Part shown: one piece after another, positions 17,275-25,506 of the stretch | How positions within the stretch are numbered: the first letter of the stretch is position 1 | Layout: each line of letters begins with the position of its first letter | Source of the DNA: Pseudomonas oryzae | Lineage (GTDB): Bacteria > Pseudomonadota > Gammaproteobacteria > Pseudomonadales > Pseudomonadaceae | Direction: 5' to 3' | DNA length: 64,000 nucleotides | Assembly: GCF_900104805.1 (NCBI RefSeq) | Contig: NZ_LT629751.1 | Coordinates: forward strand, 1,035,001 to 1,099,000 | Made by a program: the position numbers and the translations under genes | The notes under the pieces: model-generated | What the model saw: the letters and a program-made list of their open reading frames with translations, nothing else | Told to the model about the DNA's origin: nothing | The model's database searches: none

Positions 17275-17333
17275 GGCGTGCAGCATTGGCGGTCGCCCGC
17301 CCGTACCTGGCAGCCTCCACCGGACCGCGCAAC

Positions 17334-18197
17334 ATGGACATCGAACTGGCTCGCACCTTCCTCGAAATCGTCCGCTGCGGCAGCTTCATCGCTGCAGCCG
17401 AGCGCCTGCACGTCACCCAGACGGCGATCACCGCGCGGGTGCAGAACCTGGAGGGGCAGCTCAGCTGCAAGCTGTTCGTGCGCAACCGCTCCGGCGCCAC
17501 GCTCACCGCCAACGGCACGGCGTTCGTCGCCTACGCCAACCAGATGGTGCAGACCTGGGAGGCCGCCCAGCGCGACCTGCCGCTGCCCGAGGGCTACCGC
17601 CAGCTGCTGCATGTGGGCGGTGAGGTCAGCCTGGGCAGTCCGCTGCTGCTGCAGTGGGTACGGCGCTTGCGCGAGCACTTTCCGCAGCACGCCATCCGCG
17701 CCGAGATCGGCGCGCCCGCGCAACTGCTGGAGCAGCTCGAGGATGGCCGCCTGGACGCGGCGCTGGTCCACAGCCCGGTGTACTGGGCTGGCCTGCAGGT
17801 CGAGCCGCTGCTGGAGGAACGGCTGATCCTGGTGCGCTCGGTGAAGAATCCCGAGCCCTACCTGTACATCGACTGGGGCGAGGATTTCCGCCGCAGCCAC
17901 GACGCCGCGCTGCCCGAACATGCGCGAGCCGGACTCAGTTTCAATCTCGGCCCGCTGGCCCTGCAGTACCTGTTGGAGCAGGGCGGCACCGGCTATTTCC
18001 GCACCCGGGTGGTCCAGACCTACCTGGAGCGCGGCCTCCTCGAGCGGGTGCCTAAGGCCCCCGAGTTCAGTCATCCCGTGTACCTGGTCTACGTCCGCGA
18101 GCGCGACAGCGCCGAGCTGCAGCAGGCCTGCGCGCTGCTGCGCGAGGTGGCCGGCCAGGAGAAGGACTGGTCGCAACGCTGGGATCCGCTGATGTAG
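17334..18197 (+). CDS. LysR-family transcriptional regulator
   Basis: A 287-residue LysR regulator. The N-terminal winged helix-turn-helix (ARTFLEIVRCGSFIAAAERL, VTQTAITARVQNLE) is followed by a LysR substrate-binding domain. ATG 17334 is the start that aligns with the family N-terminus; no clear ribosome-binding site is seen. It is divergent from the DUF6306-like gene across the GCTCGCTGA repeat region, which it may bind. A target in steroid metabolism is not indicated because this segment lacks the locus operator. Confidence 0.85.
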   Translation: MDIELARTFLEIVRCGSFIAAAERLHVTQTAITARVQNLEGQLSCKLFVRNRSGATLTANGTAFVAYANQMVQTWEAAQRDLPLPEGYRQLLHVGGEVSLGSPLLLQWVRRLREHFPQHAIRAEIGAPAQLLEQLEDGRLDAALVHSPVYWAGLQVEPLLEERLILVRSVKNPEPYLYIDWGEDFRRSHDAALPEHARAGLSFNLGPLALQYLLEQGGTGYFRTRVVQTYLERGLLERVPKAPEFSHPVYLVYVRERDSAELQQACALLREVAGQEKDWSQRWDPLM

Positions 18198-18248
18198 CGC
18201 ATGCCCGCCTGCGCGCGGCCGCGACATGCCCCGGCCAGTCGATGGCGG

Positions 18249-18728
18249 TCACGAATACTTGATCGTCACCTTGTCGAGCTTCTGCCGGCCGATCTTCGCC
18301 CACGACTTGGTGTCGAACCTCAGCACCGCCACGGCGCAGGTCGGCAGGTTGACGTCCTTGTCCGCCAGGCGCAGCACCAGCTCCGACAGCAGCGGGTTGT
18401 GGCCGACCAGCATCAGCCGCTTGTGCTCGCCGCCGATCTCCTCGATCAGCTCCAGCAGCTCGTCCACCTGGCCGCTGTACAGCCGCTCGTCCTGCACGAT
18501 GTGCCGGCGCTTGAAGTCGAGCTTGCGGGCGATGGCCTTCGCCGTGGCCAGCGCGCGCAAGGCCGGGCTGGACAGCAGCGCATCGACGGCGACCTCGGCC
18601 TCGGCCAGGCGCTTGCCCATCTTCACCGCATCGCGCTTGCCCTTGTCGGTCAGCGGTCGGTCCCGGTCGGTCAAGCTGACATCGTCCCAGCTCGACTGGC
18701 CGTGGCGGACGAGAAACAGCGTCTTCAT
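18249..18728 (-). CDS. sixA: SixA-type histidine phosphatase
   Basis: A 159-residue histidine-phosphatase-superfamily protein. The phosphoacceptor RHG motif is at LVRHGQSSW near the N-terminus, LSSPALRA follows, and the second histidine lies in LVGHNP. SixA removes phosphate from phosphohistidine of HPt domains or PTS proteins in the cytoplasm. ATG 18728 with AGAGGT upstream is preferred over GTG 18737. It stands alone and convergent to the LysR gene. Confidence 0.85.
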   Translation of the reverse strand: MKTLFLVRHGQSSWDDVSLTDRDRPLTDKGKRDAVKMGKRLAEAEVAVDALLSSPALRALATAKAIARKLDFKRRHIVQDERLYSGQVDELLELIEEIGGEHKRLMLVGHNPLLSELVLRLADKDVNLPTCAVAVLRFDTKSWAKIGRQKLDKVTIKYS

Positions 18729-18941
18729 GTGACGCACCTCTGCTGTATGCGATGGATTCGGCTTGAGGTTACAGCGCGCTGCTTACAAACAGATGCACGC
18801 GGCCGTGAGGAGGCGCGTCGGCTCTATCGCCCCTGTGGCCGACGCCATGTGCGGCGCTCCGCCAGGCGGCACCCCGGTGGCCGCCAGCGCATCTACGCTT
18901 CCAGAAGACGGTTCGGCACCTCTGGCAGCGGAGACGATGCG

Positions 18942-19625
18942 ATGAGCGAAATGGCGGCCCCCGGCATCCTCGATCAGACCGAGCTCAGATGCCGGATCAT
19001 CGACACCGCGCTGATGCTCGGCGTCGAGCGCGGCTGGGACGGGTTTCATCTCCATGACCTCGCGGCGCGGCTGGATATCGGCATGGCCGACATCGCCCGA
19101 CACTTCGCCGGCAAGGACGCGATTGCCGAAGCCTGGTTCGAGCGTGCCGATGCCGCCTTGCTGGCCGCGCCGCAGGCGCCGGGCTGGTCGTTCCTCAGTC
19201 CTCGCCAACGCCTGCAGCGCGCGATCTTCGCCTGGTTGCAGGCGCTGGCCCCGCATCGCCAGCTGGCCGCCGAGATGCTGCGCTACAAGCTGCAGCCCGA
19301 GCATGTGCATCTCCAGGTTCAGGGCGCGCTGCGGGTCAGTCGCACCGTGCAATGGATCCGCGAGGTGGCCCTGCTGCCGGCGACCGGCTGGCGACGCGAA
19401 TGCGAGGAGGCGGCGCTCACCGCCATCTACCTGGCCACCTTCGCCTGCTGGCTGCGCGACGACAGCCCCGACTCCAGCCGGACCCACGACCTGCTCGACC
19501 GGCTGCTCGCCCGCGCCGAGTGGCTGGCCGGCTGGCTCGCCGGGAGCGAGCGCGGCGCAGCGCCGGCCAGCCGCAGCGGGGCCGCGCCGAGCCGAGCCGG
19601 CAACGGGGCCGCTGGCGGCGGCTGA
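18942..19625 (+). CDS. TetR-family transcriptional regulator
   Basis: A 227-residue protein with a TetR-type N-terminal helix-turn-helix (LRCRIIDTALMLGVERGWDG, FHLHDLAARLDIGMADIARHF). A ligand-binding region of low similarity to anything specific follows, then an Ala/Ser-rich C-terminal tail. GGAGA precedes ATG 18942. The next gene starts 3 nt after its stop, so the two are co-transcribed. The ligand and target are unknown. Confidence 0.75.
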   Translation: MSEMAAPGILDQTELRCRIIDTALMLGVERGWDGFHLHDLAARLDIGMADIARHFAGKDAIAEAWFERADAALLAAPQAPGWSFLSPRQRLQRAIFAWLQALAPHRQLAAEMLRYKLQPEHVHLQVQGALRVSRTVQWIREVALLPATGWRRECEEAALTAIYLATFACWLRDDSPDSSRTHDLLDRLLARAEWLAGWLAGSERGAAPASRSGAAPSRAGNGAAGGG

Positions 19626-19628
19626 ACG

Positions 19629-20675
19629 GTGGACGCGCTCGCCCACGCGCTGCTGGGCGCCACGCTGGCGCAAGCCACCCCGGCGCGCCGCAGCGCGCTG
19701 TCGCCACGGCAGCGCCTGGCGATCTGCAGCGGCGCGGCGGTCTTCCCCGATCTCGACTTCATCGGCTTCCTCGTCGATCCGCTGCGCTTTCTCGCCGATT
19801 GGCACCAGGGCCCGACCCATTCGCTGCTCCTGCTGCCGCTGTGGGCCGCGCTGATCGCCGGCGCCTTCGCCCTGGCGGGCCGGCGCAAGGCGGCGTTCCT
19901 GCCCGCCTGCGCGTTCGCCGCCGCCGGGCTTGCCTCGCACATCGCGCTCGACCTGATGACCGCCTACGGCATCGCGCTCTTCCATCCGCTCAGCCCGCGG
20001 CGGTTCTGGATCGGCAGCCTGTTCCTGGTGGACCCGCTCTTCCTGCTGATCGCCCTGGGCGCGCTGATCGCCAGCCTGAGGCGGCGCAAGCGCTGGCCGG
20101 CCATCGCCGGTCTCGCGCTGCTGATGCTCTATGCGGGCGCGCAGACGCTGCAGCAGCTGCGCGCCAGCGACATCGCGCACCAGTGGGCGCAGGCCAATGG
20201 CATAGCGCCGACGCGGGTGACGGCGCTGGCCCAGCCGCTCTCGCCCTTCCACTGGAAACTGCTCGTGGTCGATGGCGAGCGTTATCACCAGGCCCATCTG
20301 CGGCTCGGCGCTGGCGCCGCAGCGCTGCCGCTCCCGGGGCCGCTGGGCGAGCTGGCCCGGGCCTACCGGCCGTCGCAGCAACTGGTCTGGCAGCTGCGCC
20401 AGCGCTACGGCGCGGACGCGACCCTGCAGGCGCAGGTGCAGGCGCGCTGGCACGACCCGCGCTTCGCGCCCTACCGGCGCTTCGCGGTCTTCCCGGCGCT
20501 GTCGCGGATCGACCGCGGCCACGACACCTGCATCTGGTTCACCGACCTGCGCTACGACCTGCCGACCCTGCCCGAGACCTTTCGCTACGGCTTCTGCCGC
20601 AGCGGCGAGCCCCAGCCCTGGCGGCTGTATCGCCTGCGCTACTTCTCGGCCGATTCGCGGCAAGGGCTGGATTGA
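19629..20675 (+). CDS. Metal-dependent membrane hydrolase (YdjM/DUF457 family)
   Basis: A 348-residue inner-membrane protein. It has an N-terminal MDALAHALLGATLAQ, FPDLDFI, a histidine in QGPTHSLLLLP and SHIALDLMTAYG, which are the spaced His/Asp residues of the YdjM-like family. About four hydrophobic segments lie in the first half (to about residue 165), and a soluble C-terminal half follows. GTG is the start, 3 nt after the TetR stop. The cellular role of the family is poorly known. Confidence 0.75.
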   Translation: MDALAHALLGATLAQATPARRSALSPRQRLAICSGAAVFPDLDFIGFLVDPLRFLADWHQGPTHSLLLLPLWAALIAGAFALAGRRKAAFLPACAFAAAGLASHIALDLMTAYGIALFHPLSPRRFWIGSLFLVDPLFLLIALGALIASLRRRKRWPAIAGLALLMLYAGAQTLQQLRASDIAHQWAQANGIAPTRVTALAQPLSPFHWKLLVVDGERYHQAHLRLGAGAAALPLPGPLGELARAYRPSQQLVWQLRQRYGADATLQAQVQARWHDPRFAPYRRFAVFPALSRIDRGHDTCIWFTDLRYDLPTLPETFRYGFCRSGEPQPWRLYRLRYFSADSRQGLD

Positions 20676-20721
20676 GCCACCGGTCCCGACCGCTGGAGCA
20701 CCACAGAAGGCATGTGCAGCC

Positions 20722-21123
20722 TCAGAAAAACACGTCTGCAGGCACGCCAAAACGCTCGGACAGCGCGCGGATGTGGCGGACATTGAGCTGGCGCTTGCCG
20801 CCAAGGATCTCGGAAATGACCGATTGCGCGCCGACCTCGGGCAGGTCGGCCTGGGTCAGGCCGTGCTCCTGCATCAGGTAGCGCAGCACCTCCACACCAC
20901 TGGCCTTGGGCAGGGGGCGGTGCGCTTCATCGTAGGCCAGCAGCATGTCGCCGATGTGCGAGGCGAGGCTGGCCAGCGGGTGATCTTCGTCGTTGCCGAC
21001 GATGACCAGCAGTTCGTCCAGGGCTTCGACCCGGGCGTCGTAGTCTTCTTTGTTCGCGGGCTTGCGGAGCAGGGGAGCCACATAGCGCCAGTGCTCGCAG
21101 GCCTGTTCGATCAGTGCGGACAT
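20722..21123 (-). CDS. higA: HigA-like antitoxin / XRE transcriptional regulator
   Basis: A 133-residue protein with a C-terminal helix-turn-helix (HGLTQADLPEVGAQSVISEIL, then GKRQLNVRHIRALSERFGV) and an N-terminal HigA-type segment. HigA neutralises the HigB mRNA interferase and represses the operon. GGAGGGAG lies upstream of ATG 21123. Upstream only the last part of higB remains, so this antitoxin looks orphaned and would act, if at all, as a regulator. Confidence 0.8.
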   Translation of the reverse strand: MSALIEQACEHWRYVAPLLRKPANKEDYDARVEALDELLVIVGNDEDHPLASLASHIGDMLLAYDEAHRPLPKASGVEVLRYLMQEHGLTQADLPEVGAQSVISEILGGKRQLNVRHIRALSERFGVPADVFF

Positions 21124-21125
21124 GG

Positions 21126-21230
21126 TTACTCCCTCCACTTGCCTTTGTCGTATTCAGCATGATCCAGCACGTGCTGGATGAACAGCTGCTGCGCTTGGTA
21201 CTGGACGATGGTAAGCGGTGATCTGTCCGA
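21126..21230 (-). pseudogene. Truncated higB toxin remnant
   Basis: The frame ending at 21126-21128, two nt before higA, encodes the typical HigB C-terminus (LFIQHVLDHAEYDKGKWRE). Upstream the similarity stops near 21213 and the frame meets a stop codon at 21231-21233. The N-terminal two-thirds of the toxin are absent, with no start codon or ribosome-binding site. This is a decayed toxin next to a preserved antitoxin. Confidence 0.7.
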
Positions 21231-21246
21231 TCAGCCAAACGCAAAT

Positions 21247-21276
21247 GCCCGGCGGGTGCATCGACACCAGCCGGGC
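21247..21276 (-). terminator. Hairpin downstream of TauD-family gene
   Basis: GCCCGGC-GGGTG and CACC-A-GCCGGGC form a stem with one mismatch around a 6-nt loop. On the minus strand it follows the dioxygenase stop by about 17 nt and is followed by ATTTGC, a weak T-tract. Confidence 0.6.
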
Positions 21277-21292
21277 AGGGTAGACGCTGCTG

Positions 21293-22219
21293 TCACTCCC
21301 CGCTCAACACCCGCCCCAGCATCCGATCACCCTCGATGGTGGTGCGGTTGATCACCCGGCGCACGCCCGGCTTGGTGCCGGTGGCGCAGTGCATGGCGCG
21401 CCAGTTGTCCCAGAGGACCATGTCGCCCTGGCGCCATTGGTGGAAGTAGTGGAATTCCGGCTTGCGGGTATGCGCCACCAGGCGTTCGAGCAGTTCGATG
21501 GCTTCGTCGTTGCACAGGCCGAAGCGCTGCGGGGTGACGATGCGGTCGAGGAACTGCTCGACCACGCCGAGCACCTTGCGGCCGCTGACCGGGTGGGTGA
21601 GCACCGCCGGGTAGACCGCATCGGCGAAGTCGGGGAAGCCGATGTCGGCGGGCTTCTTCGGCAGGCCGGGGCCGGGCACGTAGCCGTCCAGGTCGACGTA
21701 GCGCATGTGGCGGCGTTGCATGCTGAACGAGTAGGCCACCTCGAGCTTCTCCAGCAGCGCCTTGGTCTCGTCATCGAGGGCGTCGTAGGCCTTGGCCAGG
21801 TCGCCGAAGCCGGTCATGCCGTCTTCGCGGGCGACTTCCACGGCGGTCAGCACGGCGCCGTGGTTGGGGCGGCCGGTGTAGTGCAGGTCGATGTGCCAGT
21901 CGAGGCGGCCGACGATCTCCTCGCCGTGGTACCAAGCGGTGGCGAACCTGTCCTTGGCGCCGTTGTTCTCCAGCACGAAGAGTTCCGGGTACTGGTCCGA
22001 GGTGGTGACCTTGAGCGGGTGCATCTCCAGCTTGCCGAACAGGCGGCTGAAGCGGATCTGGCTTTCCGGGGTGATCTGCTGGTCGCGGAACAGCAGGATG
22101 GCGTGTTCGTACCACAGCGCCTTCAGCTCGGCCTGCAGTGCCTCGCTGTAGGGGCCGTTGATGTCGAAGCCGGAGACTTCGACGCCGACGTTGTTCAGGG
22201 GGGTGACGATGAGGCTCAT
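21293..22219 (-). CDS. TauD/TfdA-family Fe(II)/2-oxoglutarate dioxygenase
   Basis: A 308-residue dioxygenase with the iron facial triad His109-x-Asp111 and His277 and the oxoglutarate-binding Arg at about 288 (GVRRVINR). It uses 2-oxoglutarate and O2 to hydroxylate or cleave a small substrate such as a sulfonate, an aryloxyacid or an alkyl sulfate. The substrate is not evident. TAAGGAGAG precedes ATG 22219. It is encoded 20 nt after the class II aldolase-like gene and is probably co-transcribed with it. No locus operator is seen upstream of the pair. Confidence 0.85.
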   Translation of the reverse strand: MSLIVTPLNNVGVEVSGFDINGPYSEALQAELKALWYEHAILLFRDQQITPESQIRFSRLFGKLEMHPLKVTTSDQYPELFVLENNGAKDRFATAWYHGEEIVGRLDWHIDLHYTGRPNHGAVLTAVEVAREDGMTGFGDLAKAYDALDDETKALLEKLEVAYSFSMQRRHMRYVDLDGYVPGPGLPKKPADIGFPDFADAVYPAVLTHPVSGRKVLGVVEQFLDRIVTPQRFGLCNDEAIELLERLVAHTRKPEFHYFHQWRQGDMVLWDNWRAMHCATGTKPGVRRVINRTTIEGDRMLGRVLSGE

Positions 22220-22239
22220 GGTGGCTCTCCTTATTGTCG

Positions 22240-23010
22240 TTATTCGAGGACCGACGGGTCGTTGCGCAGCTCGCGGCGGGCCATGGCTTCCCAGAGGAAG
22301 GGGAAGCCGTTGGCGTCGGCGATGGCGAGGCGTTCGACCACTTCGTCTGCCAGCGGGCGACCACCGCCGGCCAGCTTGACCTCGTAGGCGCGGCGGCAGC
22401 GCCATTCCAGGGTGACCACCCGCAGGTGGGCCTGGCGCAGGTCGCGGCCGACCACCAGCGAACCGTGGTTGGCCAAGAGCGCCCACTTGGCGTCGCCCAA
22501 GGCCTCGGCGGCGGACAGGCTGGTCTGCTGCTTCTCGAAGGTGCCGGCGTAGTCGTCGTACAGCGGCAGCTCGACGCCACAGTAGGCGCCGGACTGGTCG
22601 TAGACCGGCGGCACCTGCTGCAGGTCGGCCCAGATGCCGCTCCACCTGGCGTGGTTGTGGATCACCACGTTGGCGTCGGGACGCAGTTCGTGCAGCTGCA
22701 GGTGCAGGCCGAGGGCGGGGGTGACGTTCCAGTCGCTGTCGAGGATCTTGCCGTGGCGGTCGAGGGTGACGATGTCGCTGGCGCGCAGCTCGTCCCAGGC
22801 CAGCTCCCAGGGATTGGTCAGCACCGTGCCATCCGGCTGGCGCACGGTGATGTGCCCGGCGATGTGGTCGTCCCAGCCTTCGCGGCGGAGTATCCGGCAC
22901 ATCAGCGCGACCTGCGCCTTGGGACTGAGTTCGGGCAGCAGCGGACGGGCGCCGGGGTTGGGGGTGAACTTCTCCAGCAGGTGGGCGTTGATGCCCTCGG
23001 TTCTCAGCAT
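22240..23010 (-). CDS. Class II aldolase/adducin-family protein
   Basis: A 256-residue class II aldolase/adducin domain protein with zinc-binding histidines at HNHARW (118, 120) and ANHGSL (182). Family members are aldolases, epimerases or dehydratases. Pairing with a TauD-family enzyme recurs in catabolic loci, but the reaction here is unknown. I chose ATG 23010; the frame upstream to 23163 runs into the REP element, whose sequence reads as the false peptide MNSPLQ. It is the first gene of the two-gene unit, 137 nt from the REP. Confidence 0.8.
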   Translation of the reverse strand: MLRTEGINAHLLEKFTPNPGARPLLPELSPKAQVALMCRILRREGWDDHIAGHITVRQPDGTVLTNPWELAWDELRASDIVTLDRHGKILDSDWNVTPALGLHLQLHELRPDANVVIHNHARWSGIWADLQQVPPVYDQSGAYCGVELPLYDDYAGTFEKQQTSLSAAEALGDAKWALLANHGSLVVGRDLRQAHLRVVTLEWRCRRAYEVKLAGGGRPLADEVVERLAIADANGFPFLWEAMARRELRNDPSVLE

Positions 23011-23147
23011 GGCGGTGCTCCGGTGTTGGTTTAGCGGGTCTTGTCGTGGGGTCGATGCTAGAGCTGCGAGCCGGTGCGGGCATTGCGGATGCGGACAGAT
23101 CGCTGGCCGATCCGGCCATGTTGGCGGGCGGTTTTGCACCATCCGCT

Positions 23148-23204
23148 GTAGGGGCGAATTCATTCGCCAAGACGCTCCGGCAAGGCGAATGAATTCGCCC
23201 CTAC
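23148..23204. repeat. REP-like inverted palindrome pair
   Basis: A 57-bp pair of GTAGGGGCGAAT / ATTCGCCCCTAC arms between the AraC stop and the aldolase promoter region. Confidence 0.9.
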
Positions 23205-23220
23205 AGCGATTGCCCGGCGT

Positions 23221-24228
23221 TCAGCCCAGCAGCCGCTCGCGGAAGGCGCTGGGCGACAGCCCGGTCCACTTCTTGAAGGCGCGGAAGAAGCCCGAGTTGT
23301 CGGCGTAGCCGAGCTGCTGGGCGATGCGGGTGATGCTCTGGGTCGGGTCGCTGAGCGCGCGGCGGGCGTGGATCTCGCGCACCTGGTCGACCAGCTGCTG
23401 GTACTGCCAGCCTTGGGCGAGCAGCTTGCGGCTGAGGGTGCGCGGACTGCAGTGCAGGGCATTGGCTGCGGCGGCCAGGTCCGGTGGCTCGGCGATATGC
23501 TCGACGATCAACTGCGAAACCCGCGCGGCCACGTCGCCCCGGCTGAGTTCGATGCTGCGCCGCTCGCACAGGCTGGCGTACAGCGCGGCGCTCTGCGGGC
23601 TGGCGTGGGGCAGCGGCTGGTCGAGCACGGCGGCGTCGAAGAACAGCTGGGTGGCCGGTGCGTCGAACTGGATCGGGCAGGCGAACACCGTGTGGTACTG
23701 CTCGGCATGGGGCGGCGCGGGGAAGTCGCAGCGCAGGCGGGTGACCGGCAGGGGACGGCCGAGCACCCAGCGGGCAGTGGCGACGATGCTGCCTAGCACG
23801 TCCTCCACGGCGAGCAGGCGCAGCGGGCCGAGGTCGTCCTTGACCTGGATCTGGTAGCAGCCGTGGCCTTCGATCTCGCTGAACGAGGTGACGATCGAGC
23901 GCCCGGAGAAGCGTCCCGGGTAGTTCTGGTAGCGCAGGCCGGCGTGGCTCGCCTCGCGCAGCGTGCGGCTGCTCATCATCAGGTAGCCGAGCTGGTCGAG
24001 AGTGGCCAGCGAGCGCTGGATGCCCAGTTGCAGGCCGAGGCCGCCGTTGCCGCTCAACTGCAGCGCATCAAGCAACAACTGGCGGTGCAGCTCGGTGCTG
24101 ACCACGGTATCGGGGGCCAGTAGGCGCGCGGGGGCCAGCCGGTGCCGGCGTGCCAGTTGCGCGCTGTCGATGCCCTGGCCGGCGAGGAAGTCGAGCAGCC
24201 AGACGATGTAGCGGGAATCGGTGTTGAT
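23221..24228 (-). CDS. AraC-family transcriptional regulator (OruR/ArgR type), start uncertain
   Basis: An AraC/XylS regulator with a C-terminal double helix-turn-helix (LAAAANALHCSPRTLSRKLL and ITRIAQQLGYADNSGFFRAF). The first canonical start in frame is GTG 24105, giving 294 residues. But the frame stays open upstream and encodes a typical family N-terminus (YIVWLLDFLAGQGID, ARRHRLAPARLL). No ATG, GTG or TTG is found there. An ATC codon at 24226-24228 with GGGAGG 6 nt upstream would give 335 residues, the usual family length, so I extend to it. It lies upstream of the aldolase/TauD unit on the same strand and may control it. Confidence 0.75.
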   Translation of the reverse strand: MNTDSRYIVWLLDFLAGQGIDSAQLARRHRLAPARLLAPDTVVSTELHRQLLLDALQLSGNGGLGLQLGIQRSLATLDQLGYLMMSSRTLREASHAGLRYQNYPGRFSGRSIVTSFSEIEGHGCYQIQVKDDLGPLRLLAVEDVLGSIVATARWVLGRPLPVTRLRCDFPAPPHAEQYHTVFACPIQFDAPATQLFFDAAVLDQPLPHASPQSAALYASLCERRSIELSRGDVAARVSQLIVEHIAEPPDLAAAANALHCSPRTLSRKLLAQGWQYQQLVDQVREIHARRALSDPTQSITRIAQQLGYADNSGFFRAFKKWTGLSPSAFRERLLG

Positions 24229-24247
24229 GGCGGCCTCCCGGTAGTCT

Positions 24248-24304
24248 GTAGGGGCGAATTCATTCGCCTTGGCGAGGCGTGTTGGCGAATGAATTTGCCC
24301 CTAC
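24248..24304. repeat. REP-like inverted palindrome pair
   Basis: A 57-bp pair with one substitution in the right arm (AATTTGCCCC). It sits between the acyl-CoA dehydrogenase stop and the AraC gene, directly before the region in which the AraC start must lie. Confidence 0.9.
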
Positions 24305-24327
24305 AGTGGATTGGTCGCCCGTGACGC

Positions 24328-25506
24328 TCAGCGCGGCTCGCGCGGCATTCCCAGCGCCCGTTCGGCGATGATGTTGCGCTGGATCTCGTTGCTGCCGCCG
24401 TAGATGGTGTCCGAGCGGGTGAACAGGAACAGCGACTGCAGGCGCGACAGCTCGTAGGGCTCGCCGTCGAGGATCTCCGCCTGCGGGCCGAGCACGTCCA
24501 TCGCCAGCTTGCCCAGTTCGACGTGCCAGGTGGACCAGGCCAGCTTGTAGCTCATCGCCTCGGGGCGCAGCGTGCCGTCCTGCGGGCCGGAGAGCATGCG
24601 CAGCGAGTTGTAGCGCAGGGTGCGCAGGCCGGCCCAGGCGCGGGCGAGGCGCTGGCGCAGCATGGGGTCGGCGGCGGCGCCGTTGGCGCGGGCGTGCCGG
24701 ATGACCTCGTCCAGCTCGTTCTGGAACAGCATCTGCTGGCCGAGGGTGGAAACGCCGCGCTCGAAGCCGAGCAGGGCCATGGCGATCTTCCAGCCCTCGC
24801 CGGGCGCGCCGACGATGTTGTCGGCGGCGGTTTCGGCGTCGTCGAAGAACACCTCGTTGAACTCGCTGGTGCCGGTGATCTGCTGGATCGGCTGCACGCG
24901 GATGTTGGCCTGATGCATCGGCACCAGGAAGAACGACAGGCCCTTGTGACCGACGCTGCCCGGCTCGGTGCGGGCGATCACGAAGCACCAGTCCGACTCG
25001 TGGGCCAGCGAGGTCCACACCTTCTGGCCGTTGATCAGCCAGCGATCGCCCTCCAGGCGGGCGCGGGTCTTCACCCCGGCCAGGTCGGAGCCGGCACCCG
25101 GCTCGGAGTAGCCCTGGCACCAGAACTCGCGGCCTTCGAGGATGCCGGGCAGGAAGCGGCGCTTCTGCTCCTCGCTGCCGAAGGCGGCGATGGTCGGCCC
25201 GGCCAGCCCCTCGCCGATGTGGCCCATGCGGCCTGGGCCGCCGGCGCGGGCGTACTCCTCGTGGAAGATCACCTGCTGGCTGATCGACAGGCCGCGCCCG
25301 CCGCACTCGCGCGGCCAGCCCAGGCCGATCCAGCCGCCCCTGGCCATCTCGCGCTCCCACGCCTTGCGCTCCTCGGGGAACATGTGTTCGTCGCCGGGGC
25401 CGCCGCGAAAGCGCAGCTGCTCGAATTCGCCTTGCAGGTGCTGTTGCAGCCAGTGGGCGACTTCCTGACGGAAGGCTTCGTCCTCGATGCCGAATCCGAT
25501 TTTCAT
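24328..25506 (-). CDS. Acyl-CoA dehydrogenase, subunit with full FAD-binding C-terminus
   Basis: A 392-residue acyl-CoA dehydrogenase with CQGYSEPGAGSDLA and the C-terminal FAD contact IYGGSNEIQRNII. Gly370 stands where MCAD has its catalytic Glu (YEGT), so the base must lie elsewhere, as in isovaleryl-CoA dehydrogenase and steroid ChsE enzymes. ATG 25506 overlaps the preceding stop (ATGA). Together with the gene before it, it probably forms an alpha2-beta2 dehydrogenase acting on a steroid side chain or ring-derived CoA ester. RBS and frame both favour this start over the open frame to 26013. Confidence 0.87.
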   Translation of the reverse strand: MKIGFGIEDEAFRQEVAHWLQQHLQGEFEQLRFRGGPGDEHMFPEERKAWEREMARGGWIGLGWPRECGGRGLSISQQVIFHEEYARAGGPGRMGHIGEGLAGPTIAAFGSEEQKRRFLPGILEGREFWCQGYSEPGAGSDLAGVKTRARLEGDRWLINGQKVWTSLAHESDWCFVIARTEPGSVGHKGLSFFLVPMHQANIRVQPIQQITGTSEFNEVFFDDAETAADNIVGAPGEGWKIAMALLGFERGVSTLGQQMLFQNELDEVIRHARANGAAADPMLRQRLARAWAGLRTLRYNSLRMLSGPQDGTLRPEAMSYKLAWSTWHVELGKLAMDVLGPQAEILDGEPYELSRLQSLFLFTRSDTIYGGSNEIQRNIIAERALGMPREPR

